Assembly: GCA_026874595.1 (NCBI GenBank)
Contig: CM049319.1
Location: 6,458,101-6,522,100 of the forward strand
Origin: Sipunculus nudus
Taxonomy: Eukaryota > Annelida > Sipuncula > Golfingiida > Sipunculidae
Length of the DNA stretch: 64,000 nt
Direction of reading: 5' to 3'
Shown: in pieces, positions 21,970-35,634 of the stretch
Numbering within the stretch: the stretch's first letter is position 1
How the letters are laid out: each line of letters opens with the position of its first letter
Translations under genes and position numbers: made by a program
Notes under the pieces: model-generated
The model's database searches: none
What the model was told of the DNA's origin: nothing
Seen by the model: the letters and a program-made list of their open reading frames with translations, nothing else

Positions 21970-23645
21970 ATATAAATAATATGATTTTGTCAGTTGTTCC
22001 TACTTACTACTTAATCTCTCTAGTAAATGATCTAATGGTAAACGTTGTCCTTAATGTTTAAAAGATGAACTAATATGTTGATGTTCAACCCCTCCTGTCA
22101 TACCAGAGTGCAATACGACGGTACGAAAATAATAAGTGCTCAACATGGTATTTGGCATATTGAAATAATTGTGAAATCACGTTTCTTACACATTTTGTTG
22201 CCACTCAGGTTTCGCGAACGCGGTGGTGTTGTTCCTGCAGACCTACAAAAAACGGATTTTTTTTGGTAAATTCAAACATCCAAGCCATTTCAGCATGTTC
22301 AAAAATAATACGCGCATCAACATACTCTAGAAATAAAAACATAGTCTGGAAGATACAAATTTTGGGGGGAAAGGATCAGAAGAATATACCCTATGTGAAA
22401 ACATGCTCAACATGCAGTTTTATATAAACATATTTTTGCTATTATTTTCATTGTTAATTGTCTTGTAGTAAAACTTCCACTGCACTGAAGGAGAATTCAT
22501 ACGGATGCTCTCGACTGTAGTTCATCCAGTGTACATGCATGTAATGTGTAGTTATTAATACGCTTCTCCCAATGAAGAGGTTAATCATACTTTTTGATAA
22601 TTGCCGTTGAGCACTAATTAACCCAAATTACCCACAGTCCATGCACTAATTGTCTGAGGGCATTAACGGGTAGGCGATTTCTTAATTACCGAGAGCATGT
22701 CGCCTGAATGACTCTAAATGACGTGCGATCGATCATAATAGCCACCTTCATGGGGACCAAGTTCTACTAACGGTTATATCCCAACAAGTGTGACGTCACG
22801 CCAACTGAAATCAACACAGATTGGTCTTTATTTCCACAGCTGGTGATTGATATCTGTGACCCCTTAGCTGCCACCCGTAAATTATGTGAAACTGCGAAAA
22901 TGTGTTTTTACATTTTTATTTACTTGTACCAACATTAAGAGTTTCTTTATTCTTATAATTTAGAAACGGAAACACGTACTACTATCGGCCTGGCCTTATT
23001 ATTTCACTCTGAACACAAAAAAACACAATTACACAGACGCTCAAGGAGCAATATGTAAGAGTACAGTTGGTACTTTTTATTGGTAAATTTGACATGTGAA
23101 CTTTCGACTCCTGGAATGTTGATACGCGGTAACAGACGATTATATTTTGAAGGTACAGGATATGGTCAGCAGTTGTCACTGCCTATGGAATGAGGATGAA
23201 GGTAACCTTATTACAATAAAAAAAGGTTAACAAGAAGCCTAATCCCCGTCACGTTTCCTATGTACCTGACAGAGAGATAACAAAGAAATATTGATACATA
23301 CAGTAGTTATTTAGAATTTATTAATGATTATACTCCTTTTCTCTATAGCTCTGCTAACCCCTCCCCTCCTACACATACACACTACAGAACACAAAAGTGT
23401 CGGGATCACCTTGCAACAAGAAGCCTCCTAAGAATTCCAAACGTGAACTTTAAATTATAAATGATCATTCACAGGGATAGACAAACATGACGCTCTTCAA
23501 AGACTCTTTTTGTAACATGTGAGGGCCCGCCAAAATAATTAAAACACATTTAACAAGGTCATCTGGGGCAAGTTGGACGGGCCAAAGTTTTGCAAATGGC
23601 GTTTGGCAACTAGTGACCTTTCAAATTAATTGCAAATGCAATCGA
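21970..23645. other. Intergenic or intronic sequence
   Basis: No exon with paired signals was recognised. A plus-strand frame at 22075-22269 lacks supporting splice or start context. Confidence 0.35.
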
Positions 23646-23649
23646 CAAC

Positions 23650-23860
23650 CTTTCGTTACATATTTTGTTTGTCAATATTGGCGCATGTTCCGTGTTTACT
23701 GACAGCTTGTAATTAAACGTAGTCATACATTTGGCATAGAGGTGTTATAAGGACCTTTCTTAGTAGAAATAACCTATACATTTCTTCAATATATCCGCAA
23801 AGTAAGCCAAAAATCACATACATGCTACAGATAGGCAGGTAAATAGCTGCTCACGTGCTC
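23650..23860 (+). repeat. Dispersed repeat, copy 2 of 2 in this window
   Basis: Partner of 16190-16400 (see that entry for the shared blocks). Confidence 0.6.
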
Positions 23861-24832
23861 CTTATGACAACTAATAGAGGCAACAAAACAAGGCTGATCC
23901 GTAAAAGAAAATACTTCAAGACAGGAACACTATCTAATGAGCATTACCTCTGAAATATTGTGAGAGAACTTTTCATCAATTCAGTTTTTTCATCTGATCC
24001 TGTGGGCTTTAATTTCATCTAATTTCTAATTATTTTCAGTTTTATTCTTTCAAGTCCAGCTTAGTTCATATTCACATGATTTTCACTTCATTTCAATTTC
24101 AATTCATTTCTAACTTAATTCAGAATCGACCCCAGGTCTGACTTGGTTGTTCAAACGAGCTGTTTTGTCCAACATCCAATCCCCGTAAAAAATTACTATA
24201 ATAAGTTCTACCTTAAAGTAGTTTGGTAACGCCGCACTATGGAAAAGAAAAAATATTCTCACATACTTTAACCTGGTTGTAAGTCTTAAAATCCCATGAT
24301 CTAGACATATACCTAATACTGATGCCCAGTCTCTTATACAGTAAAACCCGACATAGGTGTCTGTGGAACCATTATCCTCTTGTTCATATACAAACTTTCT
24401 CAGCATAAAAGTCACGTGACCTTCATAAATCTGTCACACGACTGTTTTCCTAATACATCATGCTTAACGTTACCGGCTAGAATCTGGATAAAGATGTCGT
24501 TAAGAGGGAGACGTCGTTCAGCAAGGACTTTCTTTGTAGTGTAGTCTGGACGTAATAAATCTAACTACATCTGGGTAACGTTATGCATTCGACTCTTTTT
24601 CGTATCCCCCTGGGCTTACTCTCCTTTTCGACTACTGGTCTTTTCGCAATCACAATTTCTCTCCTGTTGGAAAAAAAACTCATTTTAATATAAGCAATTT
24701 CTTTGTTATGAAACGGTGTCTTAATTCGCTCCTTATACAGCGGTTAAACACTGCGGCTGTTCCAGATCTAATTCACTTTAACCGCTGCTTTTATAGCAAG
24801 CTTTTCGAGGTTTCTACACCAGGACTGGCACC

Positions 24833-25652
24833 GTGCCAAGAATTGTAATCAGACCAGTGACAACTTTGCAGCGTTTGCTCACCTTGTGTGTTTGGAATGT
24901 GAACAGATGGACTACGAACACTGCAAAATTAAGGAGCAAAATTCTGCTGAAATTGACCATTGATATTATATGTATATGTGAAACTCATTTAAAAAATAAC
25001 GATACAATTGAGCTTGATAATTATGTTTGGTATGGCCACAATCGAAATATGCCCCATGTAAACGCGAAAAAAAATCAGGTGGAGTTGTTTTTTTTTTCGA
25101 CGAGATCTACATGTAACTTTATATATTCAGATAGTTGACAGGACCTAAGACGGTATATTAGGGATACAGTTAGTACATAGATTCACAGACTTCATATTGT
25201 TGTTTATGTTTGTTATCTTCCACATGAACAGTCACCTGGGGCAGGAACAGTGATTGTTTTTTTTCGCTCATCTAACCCAGGCAGTTTACTCTTGTTCTGC
25301 TGATGTTGACCATGTCTTTATACTTGGAGATTTTAATGCTCGTTTAGGTTAACTACAAGACTCTAATCATGAGGTGGGAAATTTAGAACCAAGAAAAAAT
25401 TTAGATGAAACTCGTAATCTTCATGGTGAAAGCCTGATTGAATTCCTTTAAGAAAATATGCTTTGTGTACTTAATGGTAAAATAGACAGACACATGAATG
25501 ATTTCACCTCAGTCACCGGCAGGGGAAAATCAGTAGTTGATTTTATAATAAGTGGGCATGATACCCTCGAAAAATGTACTGGTTTCAGGATACTTCAAGG
25601 TATTGACGTCATTGATGAGTTTAAACCACAAAGTATGATCGAGGGACATTGA
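24833..25652 (+). pseudogene. LINE endonuclease domain, broken
   Basis: Frames at 24833-25138 and 25458-25652 carry the N-terminal and C-terminal thirds of an exonuclease/endonuclease/phosphatase fold. The GDFNARLG catalytic block between them is cut by a stop codon. The metal-binding glutamate (CETHL) and the DFN residues are still readable. Multiple in-frame stops and shifts between fragments show that it cannot give a functional protein. Confidence 0.85.
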
Positions 25653-25997
25653 AAAGTACCAGTTCATGTGATACTCATTGTTTCAGTCATTTTAACACAT
25701 AGTACTGACTTTTTTGTTTCTTCTGACACTGGAATAGAAATATATCGTATAATGCAACTTGAGGCACCGAACTGCCCTATTACTACTTAAAAAATGTATC
25801 AAATTCAACGACATCCCAAAAAGTCTTTTAAACGATGAACCTTTTGTCATCAAAGCTCAGACTTTTTTTCAAAATATCGTGGCCCTTATGAAACTGTTGA
25901 AATAGACCTGTGTTACAGACAATTTTGTAGCATTATATATGAAGAAATACACGACCGTTTGCCCTGAAAATCGAATAGGCACGGAACAAGTGTAGAA

Positions 25998-27715
25998 GTG
26001 AGGCCTAGTAAGCGAAAAATAATTGTTAAGCCGTATTCGGATGATAAACTCACAGCGGCCTGGATTAATATGCGGAACAAAGAATATAATTTGAAGAATC
26101 ATGTAAGAAAAGATTTACATAATATTGTCCTAAGACAAGAATTTACTCAGGCCAGGTGTCGTTTCGATAAAATGTTAAGGTGTGAAGAATGAAGTTACCG
26201 CAGAAAAAAAGTTGGCTGAAAATGAGAATGTGGCAAAAACAAATCAAAAACAATTTTTGCGTTTGGTCAATCGTTTGGGTTCCCAAAAGAGCTTTTGGAT
26301 ACCACTATCGGTTAGAAATAACGGTGTTCTGGTGTATAATTTGACGACTGTAAGGAACTATTGGGGAAAAGAATTATACCAACAGACTGAGCTGTCGGAT
26401 TTTGCTAAACTTGTAGAAAATAAAATGAGGCTCCCTCACTATGAAAGTAATATTACGCTAAACTGTGATATTTATTTTCATGAAATAGAATCCATCGTTA
26501 AACATCTAAAAAATAGGAAAGAGTTGGAATCAATTCTATACCAAACGAAGTTCTAAGAAGTCACAGTGTCATGTTAATGATGTATAGACTATTTACTCTT
26601 TGTTTTAACAAAGGTACGGTGCCTGCCTGTTGGAATAAATTACTTAGTTCCCCATCTTGAAAAAAAGGAAGGATCCCCATGAGCCTCTGAGTTACAGAGG
26701 CATCTCATTGATGTCTTATGTAGTGGAAGTTTAGCGCATTAATTGTACAAAAATTTGTTTTGTGATTCTTTCGGGTTTCAAAGGGATCGGTCATGTGTTG
26801 AACACATTTTTATTCTGACAAGCATTGTGACCAATTAGATTAATATGGGCAAAGATGTATTTGTAGCCCTGATCGACATGGAATAGGCCTTGACAAAATA
26901 AATAGAGACCTCTTTCTTTACCGATTGCTAAAGCTAAATATTGATGGTAAACTATATTATGCATTGAAGTCTATGTATGAGAATAACAAAGCACAGGTTA
27001 GAATAACTCCGGATGAGCAGTCTGTTCGGGTGTACGCTAGGGTTATCCCCTGTCACCTACAATATTTAATATATATCTGAATGATTTGGTACGAGTTATT
27101 AATTTGCTCAACATGGGTATTACTTGTGGCTTTACTAAAATAAGTATATTACTGTACGCTGATGACATTGCTCTAGTGCACCGACTACCAGTGCCCTACA
27201 ATGTATGCTCTCGTACTTAGCCTCGTGGTGTAAGTTACATCCGAATCCCATTAAAAGTAATGTTATCCATTTCCGTGATCGTAAAAAATCGCTTACTCCG
27301 TCCAAATTTAATTTAAACGGGTTGAATTTAAAAGTTGTCAAGGAGTATAAATATTAAGGATTTTATCTTTCGGAGCATATGGATTATAAAACCGGAAGTG
27401 ATGTTTTATCAGACGCTGGTTTAAGAGCACTTGGAAATATAATTTCAAAATATAAATATTTCAAAAATGTGTCTTATTATTCTTTTACTAAACTTTATCA
27501 CAGTGCCGTAGTACCAGTGCTTGATTTTGCTTGTAAGGTATGGGGTCACTGTACATCCCAGACCGTTGACAAAGTTCAGAACAAGGCTATAAGGTTTTTT
27601 CTAGGAGTTCATAAATTATGCCCCATTCTAGGTTTAACTGGGGATATGGGTGGGATCCCCAGTTTAGAAAAGCGCCAGATGAAAATTCTGAATTTTTGGA
27701 TAAGCTCATATTAAT
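25998..27715 (+). pseudogene. LINE linker and reverse transcriptase domain, broken
   Basis: A Lys-rich linker (25998-26556, in two overlapping frames) leads into a heavily disrupted RT palm. The YADD box is intact at 27155-27166, but its surroundings carry stops. The C-terminal portion (27379-27715) stays open for 111 codons, including LYHSAVVPVLDFACKVWGH, typical of the region after the RT domain in such elements. Confidence 0.85.
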
Positions 27716-27960
27716 GGACGAAGGAAGGTTTGAAAAACAAATTTTCAACTGAGACCGGGAGTTAAGATATAACAATAGGTCAGCTAAAGTAGAAGAAATT
27801 CTAGATATGGCGAATGTGTCGCATATCGTTGCTCAGGGATTAGTATGTCCTATTCAAAATGTTGGCAAAAACTACGTGATTTCTACAAATCTAACTGGCT
27901 AGAAGAAATGAAATTAAAGCCAAAGCTAAGATCATATGCATTACTAAGCTCTTAATGCTG

Positions 27961-29280
27961 TACCGAACCTTATGTCACTCATTATTTAACGCGAGAAAAG
28001 AGATAGCTCCCTTTAGACACTTTCTTTTCCTCTCTCTCATTGCCTCAACAGCTCAACGTTTTACCTCTCTTTTCGAGATGAGCACTACTCATTAAGTATT
28101 TAGGTAAATCTCTCTCGCAGTCTTATTAACATCCTGGCGTTTAAGAACCCAGATGCAAATGCGATCATTGCAATTAGGTTTGGTATTAATTATTGAAATA
28201 TAGGCCATCGGGTAATTTCTGATTAGTATAATGTACAGATCAAGCGTTAAAGGTGCACTGGTTGTATGAGACGTCCTTCGTGGAAATAGCAGGAAGCAGC
28301 TCGTATTTCCTCCTTTCAATCACCTTAAACCTAATTTGATTCAATTATCTTTCATTCTGTGATACTTCAGATCAGTATATACAATTACAAAGGTCTGGTG
28401 AACACATTAAGTTTGTACACTATTTGTATGTTCCACTTAAAACCAGTGTTCACCTACCTGTTCTAGAATAAATGTGAATCCTAACTTAGGTACCTACTAT
28501 ACTCCGTTTCATTCCCTCATGTCGACGTGGTTTTGGCTTTGACAATTTCAATTTCAATTATCTACATTTCAAGGGAAACAATTATAGTGCAGAGTAGAGA
28601 ATTAAAAGGCCTAATTTTCAACAAGTTAAATTAATACCTACTCAACACCTTATTAAAGAAACAGAATTATTTGAAAATAAGAGACATTAGTCTACATTTT
28701 ACAACATATCAAACCCACTTTTGGCCACATGATTATTAGTCACATGAAAAAAACAATTTCAGTTCACAGCTGCTGATTGGATGATATAATGTAAACACTC
28801 TAAAAAATATAACCTGCTTAAACAAAGATGTCTACTCATGCAGGGACACATCATATATGCCAAATCATTGAGAAGAGACTGAAAAGTTGTGAAACATAAA
28901 TTCTGGTTTTATTGTAAAAAATTTTCCATTTAGGTTGTCACTTCCATATGTATTTGTCCAGTGTTTGATTGAAAAATATAAACTTTTATGAAATTTATCT
29001 ACAAAAAAACAGGTGCTGAAACGGTGGACAGCAGGTGGTCACTATAATAAACTCTAGGTAACCCCTGTTATGTTAGCTTCTAATAACCCTCTGTTACGAT
29101 GTAAGAGCTTGCTTCTCTACAAGCTGTTAGTAACCACAGCAATGTTGACGAAAGGAAAAACCATGTAAATAAAGATGGATAGTTGTATCTGTGTGGACAT
29201 TTAATGATCACTTGTTTCAGAATACCATTTGCAAAACTTTGATTCGTCTGATGGATGTCCTCACTGAATGTGTTTGGATA
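27961..29280. other. Sequence 3' of the LINE, no gene recognised
   Basis: The first few hundred bases may be LINE 3' tail, but no poly-A or simple tail marks an end. The remainder is AT-rich. Confidence 0.35.
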
Positions 29281-29318
29281 ACCCCCCCCCCCACCCCCCC
29301 CCCCCCAACACACACACA
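29281..29318. repeat. Poly-C and (CA)n tract
   Basis: Two C runs separated by a single A, then ACACACACA. Confidence 0.93.
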
Positions 29319-29319
29319 G

Positions 29320-31205
29320 CCATTCTACATACACGTCGATATAAACAAACTGGTGAGCCTGGGTGTGGTGAAATTGGCGTTATCTTGCCTATTTTTTTAA
29401 AGTGTTCAAGGCATCATTTTTACTTAATAGACAAAAGATATCGGAGAAAGACAATTAAATTATACAATATCGTGACACAAAGCAGGAAGTGACCATACTG
29501 AAATATTATTTTTATGCAAAGAAGGTCTTATCACATTTATAAGATGTTTCAAGACCTAATCGATGACGCGTTGTAATATGTTTGGGAGAGAACGAGAGAG
29601 TAAGTTGGGATTAGATAAAATATTGAAAACTTATACCAAAACTAAAAAATAATGATTGATTTGATGACTGATTGAAATCCCAGGTAGATGAACAAACACA
29701 GGATCGGTTTTACAAAATATGATTTAGTTTACCACTGTATATACATATTTAATCATAATTTGGGGATTTTAATAGCTTTCTGGAATGATGTATGCATAAT
29801 TGATATCCTCTCTGCCTCTGTTTCTGCTGTAACATATAATTGCACGGCGGTAAAAGGGTTGAGTAAATTAAATAGATTCTTCTTAGAAACTTTAGCCATA
29901 CCAGGATTAAAAAGTGTTGCATTTTAATAGAAATCACCAAACAGAGAGCAAATACCTTCACTAAGGCCAATAATTCATAAGATAAGGATACTGATAAGGA
30001 TAGAGCAATTCAACAGAAAAATATATTTGTTTGTAGATCAACATGTTTTAAGTTGTGTTAATTCTCCACTCTTGGCCTTATGTTAAGATAACTGCCTGTT
30101 TAAAGCGTCCTTTCAGTATGGACGGCCACTGCGGTGCAGTTTTCGGCATGATTAATGGTACGATTTACAGCAGGTCCTATCCGGCCAGATAAATTTTTTT
30201 ACGGTTAAAATGTTTTCACGGTTAGTCGACCCTATACTTACCGTACTGTTTTATACCCAACTCTTTTCAATTGCCCAATGCTCCACACTATATAAATTAC
30301 AGTGTACCGGAGAAATTAAAAATATTACTATTACTGAAATATGTCATGTTTTGGATTAAATTTTTAGATATGTATTTCATAGAAATAAAAAGCCATGACG
30401 TATCTTTTTCTCCTTGTCAGCTTTCCTGAAAAAGTAAAGTTTCCAAGTGTTCAATTATTCACTTTGAGTGTGATGGGCAAAATTTCGAATGTGTACCCCG
30501 GTCCCAGGTCGATGGGTAAAGCAATTGATGGCTTGTATCTTTCAGTCGACATACATGTAATTTGTATTGGCATGGCTTAATAAAATTACTGCTCAGCAAA
30601 TAAGATAAACTGCCCCAGTGCGCGAAAACAGGGTGCCTTCCTTTTCAATATTTTTTTCACTAAGACATGTGGAGGAGAAAAAAACGACCTATTATATTCG
30701 GTTCATTCTCCTTTTTTTTTGTTAATGAAATCTAAATTCGGTAGGCGTGCAATTGCATTATATCACCCGTTCATATAAATTGGTAAGTTTCATGTGCAAG
30801 TTAAACAAGTTGATTATACCATTATTACAGTACAAAATATGCAAGTTGTGAAATTCACATTCTTCAGCTCTTCATGTTACCCTATTTTATATTTAAAAAA
30901 TGCATCAGTGACAGTTTGAATGTAATATGAACAGTACAGTCATTCAAATTCCAGGCATTTATGGTTAACGGAAAACCGACCATAAATTTTGATGAGTTAA
31001 GTTTTCTAAGGACTGCTTGGCGTCCAAATCTAGTGGAAGAAGATACAAGTTTAAAGATTAAGGTAAATAAAGGTATACCCTGCGGAAAAATATTTCAAGA
31101 AATATACCAGAAATTCCAAACTGTACTCAGAATAATGAACTCATGCTTCGAGAGTAGAAGAGTCATTAAAGAGTTAAAATGGAGTGTCTGGCTTGGCAGA
31201 TTCAG
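29320..31205. other. AT-rich sequence, no supported gene
   Basis: A plus-strand frame at 30961-31212 starts with ATG and is coding-like for 83 codons, but it is AT-rich with no recognised family or splice pair. Confidence 0.35.
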
Positions 31206-31221
31206 AGAATGAATTACCAAA

Positions 31222-31440
31222 ATAAAGAGAGAGAGGGGGGGGGGGGAAGTAAATCAGATCCAGAGCGATAACAGAAAGATTTACACAAGAGAGGATGAGA
31301 GTGTAAGAAAGAGATGAGAGAGAGAAGAGAAGTTAGAAAAACGAGACAGATAAAGCAATGAACGAGACATAGAGGGGAGAGATCAGGAACGGGAAGGGAT
31401 CTAGAACAGACAGAAACCTTACAGAAAGCTGAGGAATTCT
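31222..31440 (+). repeat. Purine-rich GA/GGGG low-complexity tract
   Basis: GAGAGAGAGG followed by a 13-base G run and then about 180 bases of mostly A and G on the plus strand. Confidence 0.85.
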
Positions 31441-34060
31441 TACACATATTGATTTTTTTCGTGACATCACCAGATAATTCGTACAGACATCGTTTGTGAT
31501 CACCCTTTCAAATCAGTTTCTGCTGATCCAGAGGAAATAACAGAGCCCTGTCTGCTCCCTCTTGATTGGCTCGATTTCCTAACATGTCGCTTCCCCTGGC
31601 TTCTTATACATAAAAAGGACAGAAATTCCCTTCGTTCCGTTGCTCCAATTGTTGAAAACCTGTTATTTTCAGTCAGCAAAATCTGGGATAGATGGCTTCT
31701 CCACAATCCAGGCACTGCCGCCTGTTTGTTTAGAGTTAGAAGAAATTATGCTTATTCCTTGCTGCCACGGACACAGCGTTATATTTTCGAAAACACACAG
31801 TAAGATATTATTGTAATCTCGCATCATTCTCCTTCTTGACAGAAGCGCTTCATTCCTTTGTGGTTCGTTGTTGACATTCTTGCTTCGAAACGACAATTAG
31901 ATTTATCATTTTGTGATAGCCTATTTCATAGGCATAGTTACTGAAGCATAGTTACTGAAAAGATTTCTTAAGTTCACATGTTCACAAAGCTTAATAACCG
32001 GGCTGGTTTGATTATGAATTGCTACAATATATTTATAGTGGTTTTGTGACAAAAATATCAAATTAACGCGTCAAGCGTAACTTAATTACCTGAGCCGTGT
32101 ATCACCAAATAACACCTAATCGCATATTGTATATGTTACCTTTATCTAACTATCTTTGTTCCAGTGTAAAATATTGAGTAGTTAAAAGTCTATAGTTCTC
32201 TCTATAATGCGACACATAAAAACGCTGTGATTAAAAAAACTGGTTGAAAGGTTTAGGATTTAAAAGAGATCTTAGTCAATATTAAATAAAAAAATTATAG
32301 CCAATAATGGTTCAGGATATTCGATTTACAACATCAAGAGTTGAGAACAAACAGGTTTTCTGAAGAGTGTATAAAATGACCACCAGTTTCATAATATATG
32401 GCTACGTCTGTGACCCAGAGACTAATAACGCCTGTACTAAAAGTTTGAGTTGGATTATATTTTTAGCTGGGTTCTCAGGTCGTCCGGCATGCAAAACCAT
32501 AAACGAGAATTTATTTTATCTGTTTTTCTTATTCTTTCGCTGGTGTTTGGCTCGAACTCGAAAATTGTTCATTTGCCAAAACTGAACTCTGGTTAGAGTA
32601 GAAGTCACAGGTGACAAATTTGCACTTGATATTTATTTCACCTTCCCCAAATTTCAAGGTCGTGCGCTTCTTAGCCTGTTTCCTATTATCGCTCAGTTGC
32701 GGGAGACGGAATTAAGTGGTGGTCAAACGCTGGTAATATTTTCCGTCCTACTCTTGGACTGAGTTTCTGGCTCGATAACCAATCTAAATCTGAAGTATCC
32801 AGTTTATATGAGAGGATCACCAGCGCAACAATTAACCTTCTCCTACCATGGGCCATATCAACCATCACCATGTACGCGAGTGTCGTAGCACGCGACGTCA
32901 TGACAACGCGTAACGGCTCGTGCTGAATGATTCAATATGACAGCGCTCTGTGCTCTCAATAAACGCGCCCTTCCTGCATTTTATTTTGGACCAGAGATGC
33001 GAAAAAAAACCTATAAATCCGTGTGCTGATAAAATCTGCATGCAAGCTATTTTGCCAGACATAATTCATCCGGGACTAAAAAATAGCACCACTAGAGTGC
33101 TAAGTCCTCTGAACGGGACACGCTATTAAATGCTGAATATGTTATATATGGGATATTGAAGTTCAGATCTACATGACTAGTGTTTTACCGCAGGGTGACT
33201 CAATAAAACGACTCCCTTGATCTCGAGCCTTTCAGAACATACATAATTAGCATCCAGTAGAGCACATACATTCGCCACAAAGTTTCGTGGATATCATTTC
33301 AGGATTTTATGTGGGTGTAATCTTGCCAACAGGTAAACTAACCAGGGTAAAAACATAACCGCTTTAGCAGAGGTGACAATTTATTTAATAAATTCATGTC
33401 ATAAAAAAAACTGCTAAGACTAAAGTAATGAAGTCGGCCGTGATAACGTAATTGGCCGCTTGGTCAATAAAATATCATTTTAAAAGATTTTATGCAGTAT
33501 TGTTAGTAATGCACTTGTTGAAAATTAATAAAATTTAATATTAAATTATAGTTATATAATTTGATTTATTGTTATGTGTTACATTTATTCAGAATAACAC
33601 AGAATAACTATCATGTGCAGTTGCATAATTAATTGTTTCTATTCCATGACGCATGAAGGAAAAAATGGGCTATTAGAAGATAAAAATACCGACAGAAAGC
33701 ATACCTACGACAGAAGGTCCTTAATATTGCCAGGATCCGGATCAAATATTGCTGTATGGTACTTAAACGTAAGAAATATATGAATCCCAGAGGAGTTACA
33801 CGTGTGTTACAGATAACCAACTCCATTGCTGCATCACGAGTTAGCTCTGTGCGCAAGAACAAAAGATACTCCAGTCAGGTCACACCTGTGCATGCAAGCT
33901 ATGAAATATTTTACATTCACATAAAACGATGACTAATACTGAAGAAAGACAATAGTCTCGCTCGTGCAGGACTAACAAATCTCACCATCGCATGAAACCC
34001 TTTAGAAAATACGTTATTACCTGAAAGAGGCGAGCAAACGAACCAACTTACCGACGGCGG
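31441..34060. other. Mostly AT-rich, no supported gene
   Basis: A GC-richer patch near 32650-32930 contains an ATG-started 71-codon minus-strand frame and a GACGTCATGAC motif, but no splice signals or family were recognised. The rest shows nothing. Confidence 0.35.
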
Positions 34061-34067
34061 CAAAATA

Positions 34068-34068
34068 T

Positions 34069-34120
<52 letters not shown>

Positions 34121-34128
34121 ATATATTT
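34068..34128. repeat. (AT)n microsatellite
   Basis: AT repeats flanked by ACATACATAT and ACATGTATATAT. Confidence 0.95.
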
Positions 34129-34129
34129 A

Positions 34130-35620
34130 TGATGGAGATTAACATATATTCTGGCGTAGGTAAAATTGAGTCAAACTAGATCAGGTTACAGTTCTTTTTC
34201 ATATATTTAGGAGACATATGGAATTGATGTATTTCAAATCATCAATTTTATTTTTGCTACTATGGCAATAATAGTCACTTTGTATGGGACACGTTATATG
34301 TGATCTTGCGCATTTTCTGTTAATTGACTTAACTAGTGTTGGCCTTTGGTCTTATACAAAGTAAGATGGATGTACTTAATTCAATATATTCAAATTTTCA
34401 TGACTTCAAATAGAATCAATAAGACTATTAAAACAAAGACTGCATAATTTTAGAAAATTCCGGCAGAACTTTGTTGAACGTAATTAATTTAGTTTTGTTC
34501 TGGTGTTTCAGTTTCATTTTTTTTTTTGTTTTCTTAGGCAGGCAAACGTATTGTTTCGGTCTTCTTTTTGGTATATTCGTTAAAGCCTCATCTTATTTAA
34601 TATGACCTCGTATCGTGAATACCTCTTAATATAGTGTATAATAACAATGCTTGATTGTTTGAAAGGATCATGTCCTGTCAGAGAGGTATATTAAATAAGG
34701 ACACCTGTGAGCACAAAGAAAGTTTCACTGTGCCAGGTACATTTTTGTAGAGGAGGGTACATTCTCAGATTACGAGTTACTTAAAGAGAAAGAAACAAGT
34801 ATGTAAGACAGTCTGCTTTTAAGTAAAAATGCCATACTATATTAAATTAAAGTCAGGAAAGCACTGTTGTAATAAATCAGGCCTCTATATGAAAATATGG
34901 TGACAATTAATTCTTCATAAGAACCGAGTCTTTGATATGAAATACCTTCCCGCCCTTTTCATTGGACTCTTTGAACCAGGAATCTGTCTAGGGCGATAAA
35001 ACATGTAAAGACACCAGAATTCTTGTGTTCTGAAGCCTGGGTTAATTTGGGTGTCTCTTTCATGAAATGGTGTTTCAAAAGGTGTAATTTTACCCATGTT
35101 CTTACTGTGGTATCTTAATTTTTCCTTCCTATAGAGTTATTGTCACATTACAGTTGTTTTTCCTGTGAGTCCTGGATCCCGTGTAAATGCCCCTATTTTT
35201 TTCCATGTTAATGTTCTGTTGGTGGCACTGTATATATGGAATGTAAATCAAGTTCATCACACGAAAAGAATGATATGGTATTGTTATATTTAAGGATTAA
35301 ATTCAGTTTGCAATGAAGATTAAAGAGAGAATCTATAAGGTTTTACCGAGATTTCCGTCTGCATAGTATCAAGTCTGTCCTCACGATTTCACAGAAATAG
35401 ACGCCAGAGTGGGTCGCTGAATAAAAGTCTGTGAAATCATAGCCACAGACCTGGTGGTATGAAGATGGAGATTTCACCATTTTGTACTTCCAAGTTCGAA
35501 CAAGAACTTCGATGTCCAACACCTCAACCTCAAGGTTATGTTCCTCAATCCCCATTCTCCCGCCCCGCCTTTGGGTATGGGAGGTGAAGTCAGATTATGT
35601 ATACAAATTTAGAGAGGCGT
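34130..35620. other. AT-rich sequence, nothing recognised
   Basis: No exon, repeat or RNA was recognised. Confidence 0.35.
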
Positions 35621-35634
35621 GTCGGGGCATACAT

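Larger units (their letters stand above)
24480..27960 (+). mobile_element. Decayed non-LTR (LINE) retrotransposon
   Basis: Plus-strand fragments of an APE-type endonuclease and a reverse transcriptase appear in the expected order, broken by stops and frameshifts. Endonuclease signatures are WNVNRW and DIICICETHL (about 24890-24990), GDFNARLG (25326-25349, followed at once by TAA) and GKSVVDFIIS (about 25525-25555). The polymerase motif YADD lies at 27155-27166. Downstream frames (27379-27715) read as the RT thumb and C-terminal region. Traces of this continue to about 27960 (KLRDFYKSNWLEEMKLKPK in another frame). The 5' limit is uncertain. The sequence resembles LINEs widespread in bivalve genomes; the clade is not assigned. 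Confidence 0.88.

Noticed and set aside
24339..24370. CAGTAAAACCCGACATAGG after TA, like one end of a pogo-type element
   Set aside because: No matching inverted end was found downstream, so an element cannot be delimited.
30961..31212. 83-codon plus-strand frame with polar composition
   Set aside because: AT-rich, no recognised family, no splice sites at its edges.
32686..32901. ATG-started 71-codon minus-strand frame
   Set aside because: No signal, domain, splice partner or conservation clue. A chance frame in a GC-richer patch is as likely.
33629..33862. 77-codon minus-strand frame with hydrophobic C-terminus
   Set aside because: No real ATG at its start, no splice signals and no recognisable family.
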